45,527 bases of DNA from Mesomycoplasma hyorhinis ATCC 17981. Its GTDB lineage: Bacteria > Bacillota_I > Bacilli_A > Mycoplasmatales > Metamycoplasmataceae. Of this stretch, positions 41,252-45,527 are shown piece after piece. Numbering within the stretch: the stretch's first letter is position 1; each line of letters opens with the position of its first letter. The DNA lies in contig NZ_KB911490.1 in assembly GCF_000383515.1 (NCBI RefSeq), positions 1-45,527 on the forward strand, given 5' to 3'. Under the pieces are notes generated by a model. The model worked only from the letters and a program-made list of their open reading frames with translations. It made no database searches and had not been told where the DNA came from. The translations under genes and the position numbers were made by a program.

Positions 41252-42997
41252 ATGAAGAACATCAATAAAGAACTAAATCATAGTGCTTCGCATCTATTAG
41301 CACTTGCTGTAATCAAACTATTTCCAGATGTTCAACTAGGATTTGGGCCTGCTACTGATGAAGGCTTTTATTATGATTTTAAATTTGTAAATCCTTTATC
41401 TGAACATGATTTGATAAAAATTGAAAAAATGATGCAAAAACTTGCTAATAATAACTTTGTTATGAAGCAAACTCTAGGAACACAAATTGATTTTTCCAAA
41501 CAAATTTTCAAAAAAGAATTATTAGATCAATTTACTTCCGAAAATAGAAAAATAACCTTCTTTTCTATAGTAAATCCAACTAAAAATGAATATCTTTTTG
41601 AAGATCTTTGTGCTGGTGGACATATAGAAAATATGAAGCAAATCAAGCATTTTAAACTCCTTAGTATTGCTGGTGCATACTGAAGAGGAAAAGTAGAAAA
41701 TGAACAATTAACTCGTATTTACGGAACTGCTTGAGATACAAAAGAAGAATTAGAAGAATTTCTACACATATTACAAGAAAGAAAAGAACGTGATCATAGA
41801 AAATTAGGTAAAGAATTAAAACTTTTTACCTTTAATAAGTTATTTGGTCAAGGTTTTCCTATTTGATTAGAAGATGGAATGAAAATTGTTAATAAAATCA
41901 AGGAAAAAATCTTGTTTTATGACAAAAAATATGGATTTAAAGAAGTGTTTACTCCACACTTTGGAGAACAAAAATTATACGAAATCTCAGGTCATTTCAC
42001 GCATTATAAAGAAGATATGTTTGGTGCTTTAGTAGTAGAAGGTGAAAATCTAATTCCTAGACCAATGACATGCCCTCACCACATTATTTTGTTTGACACT
42101 TTCAAAAAAAGCTATCGTGAGCTTCCTTATAGAATTTCAGAACAATCAAGACTATATCGTTATGAAAAATCAGGTGCTTTAACTGGTCTTGAAAGAGTTA
42201 GATCTATGTTGCTAACTGAAGGACATATTTTTGTAGCTAAAACTCAAATTGTAGATGAATTTAAACATCTGTACCAAATGATTTCCGAAGTGTTAAAATT
42301 CTTCAAAATTGAAGTAAATTATGTTTCTTTTTCAAAAAGAGATCCAGAAAATAAAGAAAAATTTTTTGATGATGATCAAATGTGGAACCAAGCTGAATCA
42401 GATCTTGAAAAGGTTTTAAAAGAACTTGGTGTTGAATATCAAGAAAAAATTGGTGAAGCTGCTTTTTATGGACCAAAAATTGACTTTCAAATCAAAACAG
42501 TTTTAAATCATGAAATTACAATTTCAACTTTACAACTTGATTTTTTACTACCTAAAAAATTCGATATTTCTTTTATAAACCAAGATAATGCAAAAGAGAC
42601 TCCGATTTTAATTCATAGAGGTTTAATTGGAACTTATGAACGTTTTGTTTCTATTTTATTAGAACAAACAAAAGGAATTTTACCTTTTTGATTAAGTCCA
42701 AAACAATTTGTAGTAATTCCTATTGAAAATTCCAAACACTCTGATTTTGCACTTGAAATTGCTAAAAAATTAGAAGAGCTTAATTTTAATGTAACAGTTG
42801 ATGATAGAAATGAAAGAATAAACAAAAAAATTAGAGAAGCTCAAATGCAAAAAACCAAGTTTCAAATTATCGTTGGTGATCAAGAAGTAGAAAACAAAAA
42901 TATTACCTACAGAGAATATGGGCAACAAAATTCTAATACTTTAAACTTTGAAGACCTTATTAAATTTATAAAAGCAAAAATCGAAAATAATGAATAA
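41252..42997 (+). CDS. thrS: Threonyl-tRNA synthetase without the N-terminal TGS domain
   Basis: The 581-residue class II synthetase is about 60 residues shorter than the usual 640. It begins directly with the editing domain: [17 protein letters not shown] (HxxxH) and [11 protein letters not shown] (CxGxH), so serine editing should be kept while the TGS domain is absent. The catalytic core has [10 protein letters not shown] (zinc Cys), [20 protein letters not shown] (motif 2 area), the zinc His in TEGHIF, and [20 protein letters not shown] (motif 3). The anticodon domain [12 protein letters not shown]...[15 protein letters not shown] follows. It overlaps the membrane gene downstream by 8 bases. 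Several TGA codons are Trp. Confidence 0.95.
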
Positions 42998-43460
42998 AAA
43001 AATAACAAAAATACCTGATGGAATTTTTTCATTTTTATTAGTTATTATTCCTTTTCTCTTGATTTTTTTACTTTTATCTCCTGAAATACATGTTAAATAT
43101 GATAATGTAACTAAAGAACTAGTTCCTAGTATAAGTTTTGGAGTATTTTTTTCAATAGGGTTTGTCTATTGATTAGCCATAACTCTTTTATCTGTTTTGT
43201 TCTACTATTTAAGAATGACAAAATTTTCATTTCCTTTTTATAATTCAGTATTAGCGTTATCTTTTTGAATGATAATGTGTACTTATCCCCTTACTAATCA
43301 AGGTTATACTTGACTCAGAGTACTTATTATAATTATTTCTATTTTATTAATTATTCCTACCTTAATTCTTTACAAATATCTATCTGAAAAAAGAAACAAT
43401 AAATTTTCTAAAAAAATGAATAATCATAAAAAAAACTATAAAAGAAAAACAAAATCTTAA
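42990..43460 (+). CDS. Hypothetical four-helix membrane protein
   Basis: The 156-residue protein overlaps the end of thrS. Predicted helices lie near residues 14-30 (FSFLLVIIPFLLIFLLL), 49-72, 84-101 and 107-126 (RVLIIIISILLIIPTLIL). The C-terminus is strongly basic (KKMNNHKKNYKRKTKS) and should be cytoplasmic. No family is recognised. TGA codons are Trp. It ends the trpS-thrS unit before a terminator. Confidence 0.7.
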
Positions 43461-43478
43461 ATTTAATAAATCAATAAT

Positions 43479-43507
43479 AAAAAACAGAGTTTAAACTCTG
43501 TTTTTTA
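43479..43507. terminator. Bidirectional terminator between the membrane protein gene and msrB
   Basis: The stem aaaaaacagagttt / aaactctgtttttt has T runs on both strands. It can serve the trpS-thrS unit (+) and msrB (-). Confidence 0.9.
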
Positions 43508-43939
43508 TTATTTAAAATATTTTAAATATTCTGAATAACCTTCTTTTTCCATATCACTTTTGGGAATAAACCTTAATGAAGAGGAATTAATACAATATCT
43601 TTTACCACCAAATTCTTTTGGACCATCATCAAAAACATGTCCCAAATGTGAATTTGCTTTTTTAGAACGAACTTCTGTTCTTTTAGCAAATTTATAAGAA
43701 TAATCGTCTAATTCAACTATGTCTTCTAAATCAATAGGTGTTGTAAAAGCTGGTCAACCAGATTCTGAATCGTATTTATGAATTGACAAAAACAAAGGTG
43801 TTCCATCAACTATATCAACATAAAGTCCTTCTTTATAATTATTGTAATATTCATTTTCAAAAGGTTTTTCAGTTTTGCTATTCTGAGTTACTTCATATTG
43901 AAGTTCAGTTAAATGTGAAAGTTCTTCTTTTTTCTTCAT
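43508..43939 (-). CDS. msrB: Peptide methionine-R-sulfoxide reductase
   Basis: MsrB repairs R-methionine sulfoxide in proteins. The 143-residue protein has [15 protein letters not shown] (about 53-67), [16 protein letters not shown] and [14 protein letters not shown], whose Cys is catalytic. The two CxxC zinc sites of many MsrB proteins are missing; Thr/Ser-Lys stretches stand there. It begins 4 bases after the HPr gene ends on the same strand, so the two may be co-transcribed. TGA at 43754 is Trp. Confidence 0.93.
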
Positions 43940-43943
43940 AATT

Positions 43944-44216
43944 CTATATTTTATAAATTAATTCGTTATCTATCATTGCTTGAACAATTGCTTCTTTTGC
44001 TTCTTTTTCATCTTCTCCTTCAATTTCTAATTGAAAGATTGCACTATGTTTAATACCTAAAGCCATTATATTCATAATTGACTTTAAATTTCCTTGTTTT
44101 CCACCAGAAATAATTTTAATATCTGATTTAAATTTAGAAGCTATTGAAGCTATTTTGGAAGCTGGTCTTGCGTGAAAACCAATTTTATCTATAACAACTG
44201 ATTCAAATGTTTCCAT
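43944..44216 (-). CDS. ptsH: Phosphocarrier protein HPr
   Basis: HPr passes phosphate from EI to sugar-specific PTS enzymes. The 90-residue protein has the active-site His15 in [11 protein letters not shown] and Ser46 in [13 protein letters not shown], the site of HPr kinase in Gram-positives. A Glu-rich C-terminal helix follows. AGGAGAAG precedes the ATG, and TAGTAAAAT upstream on minus fits a -10 box. Confidence 0.96.
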   Translation of the reverse strand: METFESVVIDKIGFHARPASKIASIASKFKSDIKIISGGKQGNLKSIMNIMALGIKHSAIFQLEIEGEDEKEAKEAIVQAMIDNELIYKI

Positions 44217-44489
44217 ATCTTCTCCTAAAAATTAATTTGATAATATTTTACTATATTTACTTATATTTAATTCTTTAAAGTATCAAGAAAAATTAATCCA
44301 TCTATTTTTCCTTCTTTTTGGAAGTTTTTTAAACAAAAAAACAAAAAAATATGAAAAGTTCAAATCACAGACTCGAATACTTATATAATTTTTATAAAAA
44401 AAATTGAAGTACATTATTTGAAAATTATATAATTATATAAAAGATATTTGAGCAGTTACTTATACAATAAAAAGGTGTTAAATTTAAAT
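44217..44489. other. Noncoding interval between ptsH and the lipoprotein remnant
   Basis: This is 273 bases of A+T-rich sequence. The left part holds the ptsH promoter (minus). A short frame at 44351-44449 (RLEYLYNFYKKNWSTLFENYI) could be a gene remnant but is too short to support. No RNA gene was recognised. Confidence 0.4.
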
Positions 44490-45272
44490 AATAGTTAAAA
44501 TTAGAAAATACAATAAAATAATATTTTTTCTTTAACATTAATTTCTTCTACTTTTACTTTAATTTCTTGTAATAATAATGTTTCTAATGATAAAAATAAA
44601 AACAAAGATGTATTGGATAATAAAATAGAAATTCTTAAAAATAAAGAAAATTTAAATGAAAAAATTTATTATTTTGATAAGAATTTTTTAGACATCCGAA
44701 GTGAACAATGAAATCAATATTTAAAAATGTTTAAATCCAAAACTTACTGACTGTCAAATTATAGTGATAAAATCTTTGATCGAGGCTATCTGACTTCCGA
44801 AGAAATTAATTTGTTGAAACAAGAAGAGGAAAAGAATTCAAAGTTGAAAATTCCTTTTTTTTATAACGAAGTTATGGTTATAAAAAATTCCCAATATATA
44901 AAAAAATTAGAAAAATCAAAGTGATACCAACATTAAATAAATATATTTCAGATACTTTTGACAAGTGACAATGGAAGAGGTTTTTTCTAGTAATGATATA
45001 TACATATTAAAATCTTATTACAAAGGTTTTTCATATTCTAGATATGGTGGTGGTGGTTGAAGGCTGAAACCGTTTTTTAAATTTATTAAAAAAACAAAAA
45101 AATTATATATTATTGATACAGAGTGAAATAATGGTAAACACTCAAGAGATGTAAAAGATTTTGTAGGCCATACAGGACAGATTATAACTATTTTTTTATA
45201 CCAAAAAATCAAAATATTACTTTATTTCCTTCATACGATATAGTTGATATTCTAAAAAATATAACGAAATAA
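44490..45272 (+). pseudogene. Broken lipoprotein gene
   Basis: Joined frames give a lipoprotein of roughly 240-260 residues. Its signal reads IFSLTLISSTFTLISC, ending in a lipobox-type Cys, then an Asn/Lys-rich linker and IYYFDKNFLDIRSEQWNQYLKMF. The reading continues to KLEKSKWYQH and stops near 44935. A second frame gives NDIYILKSYYKGFSYSRYGG...WRLKPFFKFIKKTKKLYIID...DFVGHTGQIIT, and a third gives IPKNQNITLFPSYDIVDILKNITK before TAA at 45272. The start codon is lost or shifted (a stop lies just upstream in frame). It therefore has at least three lesions. AAAAAGGTG at about 44471 may be the old ribosome site. Such lipoproteins are usually surface antigens; no function is recognisable. Confidence 0.7.
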
Positions 45273-45277
45273 CAGTC

Positions 45278-45307
45278 CAAAATCCTTCATTTTTGAAGGA
45301 TTTTTTA
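45278..45307 (+). terminator. Intrinsic terminator after the lipoprotein remnant
   Basis: The stem aaaatccttca / tgaaggatttttt with a short T loop and T run lies just after the remnant and 62 bases before the IS element. Confidence 0.85.
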
Positions 45308-45369
45308 ATTTTAACTTAGTATTTACTTTTAAAATTTAGTTAAGTTTTTAAAATAATGAGCCCAAAAAA

Positions 45370-45527
45370 TGAGGTGATACCCTTTTCTTAATAAAATTTT
45401 AAATAATTAAATTAATTATAATTTGAAATGAATGTTTCCCTAAATTTAATGGGAGACATTCATTTTATTCTATCTTCAGTTCGTTTGTGATTGTAATAAT
45501 AAATATAATTTGCAATTGCTTTGTGAA
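45370..45527 (-). mobile_element. IS3-family insertion sequence, inverted copy (window ends inside it)
   Basis: The minus strand of this edge repeats the plus strand at about 190-346, with 5 substitutions in about 158 bases. The terminal repeat begins TGAGGTGATACCC at 45370. Flanking bases differ from those at the left copy, as expected for independent insertions. The rest of the element lies outside the window. Confidence 0.9.
45412..45527 (-). CDS. IS3-family transposase, C-terminal fragment (edge)
   Basis: The last 37 codons of the transposase are read on minus, ending in the same WMSPIKFRETFISNYN tail as the left copy. The substitutions change NYKRIKDK to NHKRTEDR without breaking the frame. 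Only the extreme C-terminus is visible, so the catalytic residues are not in the window. Confidence 0.88.

Noticed and set aside
44300-44345. ccttctttttggaag with a T run as a possible terminator
   Set aside because: Only a four-base stem pairs properly; too weak to call.
44351-44449. Short frame encoding about 32 residues (RLEYLYNFYKKNW...) between ptsH and the lipoprotein remnant
   Set aside because: It has some protein-like character but is very short, lacks a ribosome site and has no recognisable homology; mentioned only within the interval note.

Overview
The window is mycoplasma chromosome, probably Mycoplasmopsis-type. It is strongly A+T-rich, and almost every long gene reads through in-frame TGA codons at conserved Trp positions (genetic code 4). 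The genes are compact, often overlapping, and have typical mycoplasma features: GatCAB, a membrane SSS/NanA/NanE sialic acid cluster, PolC, ROK kinase, LemA and UPF0154. A member of the sialic-acid-using group (M. synoviae/canis-like) would fit, but the species cannot be fixed from this sequence alone. I saw no rRNA, tRNA or CRISPR array.

Layout. The two edges hold the same IS3-family element in opposite orientation (1-346 and 45370-45527), so about 45 kb of mostly housekeeping genes lies between inverted IS copies. From the left: an RluA-type pseudouridine synthase and gatC-gatA-gatB (736-4703). Next is a sialic acid/amino sugar locus (4792-10618): an intact RpiR regulator and nagB, then nanK, nanA, an SSS transporter and nanE, all four disrupted. 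A two-gene unit follows, a 3-TM membrane protein overlapping a DUF3800 protein (10748-12239), then a decayed gene (12384-12975). mnmE, an ABC-F ATPase, an amino acid permease and a Dps-like ferritin are on the minus strand (13218-18423). On the plus strand are an unknown ORF, a large membrane protein, LemA and a dimeric dUTPase (18515-22297).

The minus strand then carries pgi, a strongly diverged second pgi homologue, an S1-domain protein, polC, and cdsA-frr-pyrH (22320-32349). A degenerate subtilisin-like surface protein (+) converges on a ZIP transporter (-), followed by gpmI, a UPF0154 protein, a helicase-nuclease and an EIIB-like protein (32460-40216). trpS, thrS and a small membrane protein are on plus; msrB and ptsH are on minus. 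A broken lipoprotein gene precedes the right IS copy.

How the genes fit together. NanT-like transport, NanA, NanK and NanE would convert external sialic acid to GlcNAc-6-P. NagB would pass glucosamine-6-P to fructose-6-P, and Pgi and GpmI belong to glycolysis. Eight disabling lesions fall in about 4.3 kb of nan genes, while about 33 kb of other coding sequence shows none, so sialic acid use appears recently lost with the regulator and nagB retained. Other notable points are a likely catalytically dead pgi paralogue, an ABC-F with a natural Glu-to-Gln Walker B change, a subtilase-like protein without its catalytic residues, an apparent ATT start codon, and seven genes whose -10 box lies only 6-9 bases before the ATG, suggesting leaderless mRNAs.
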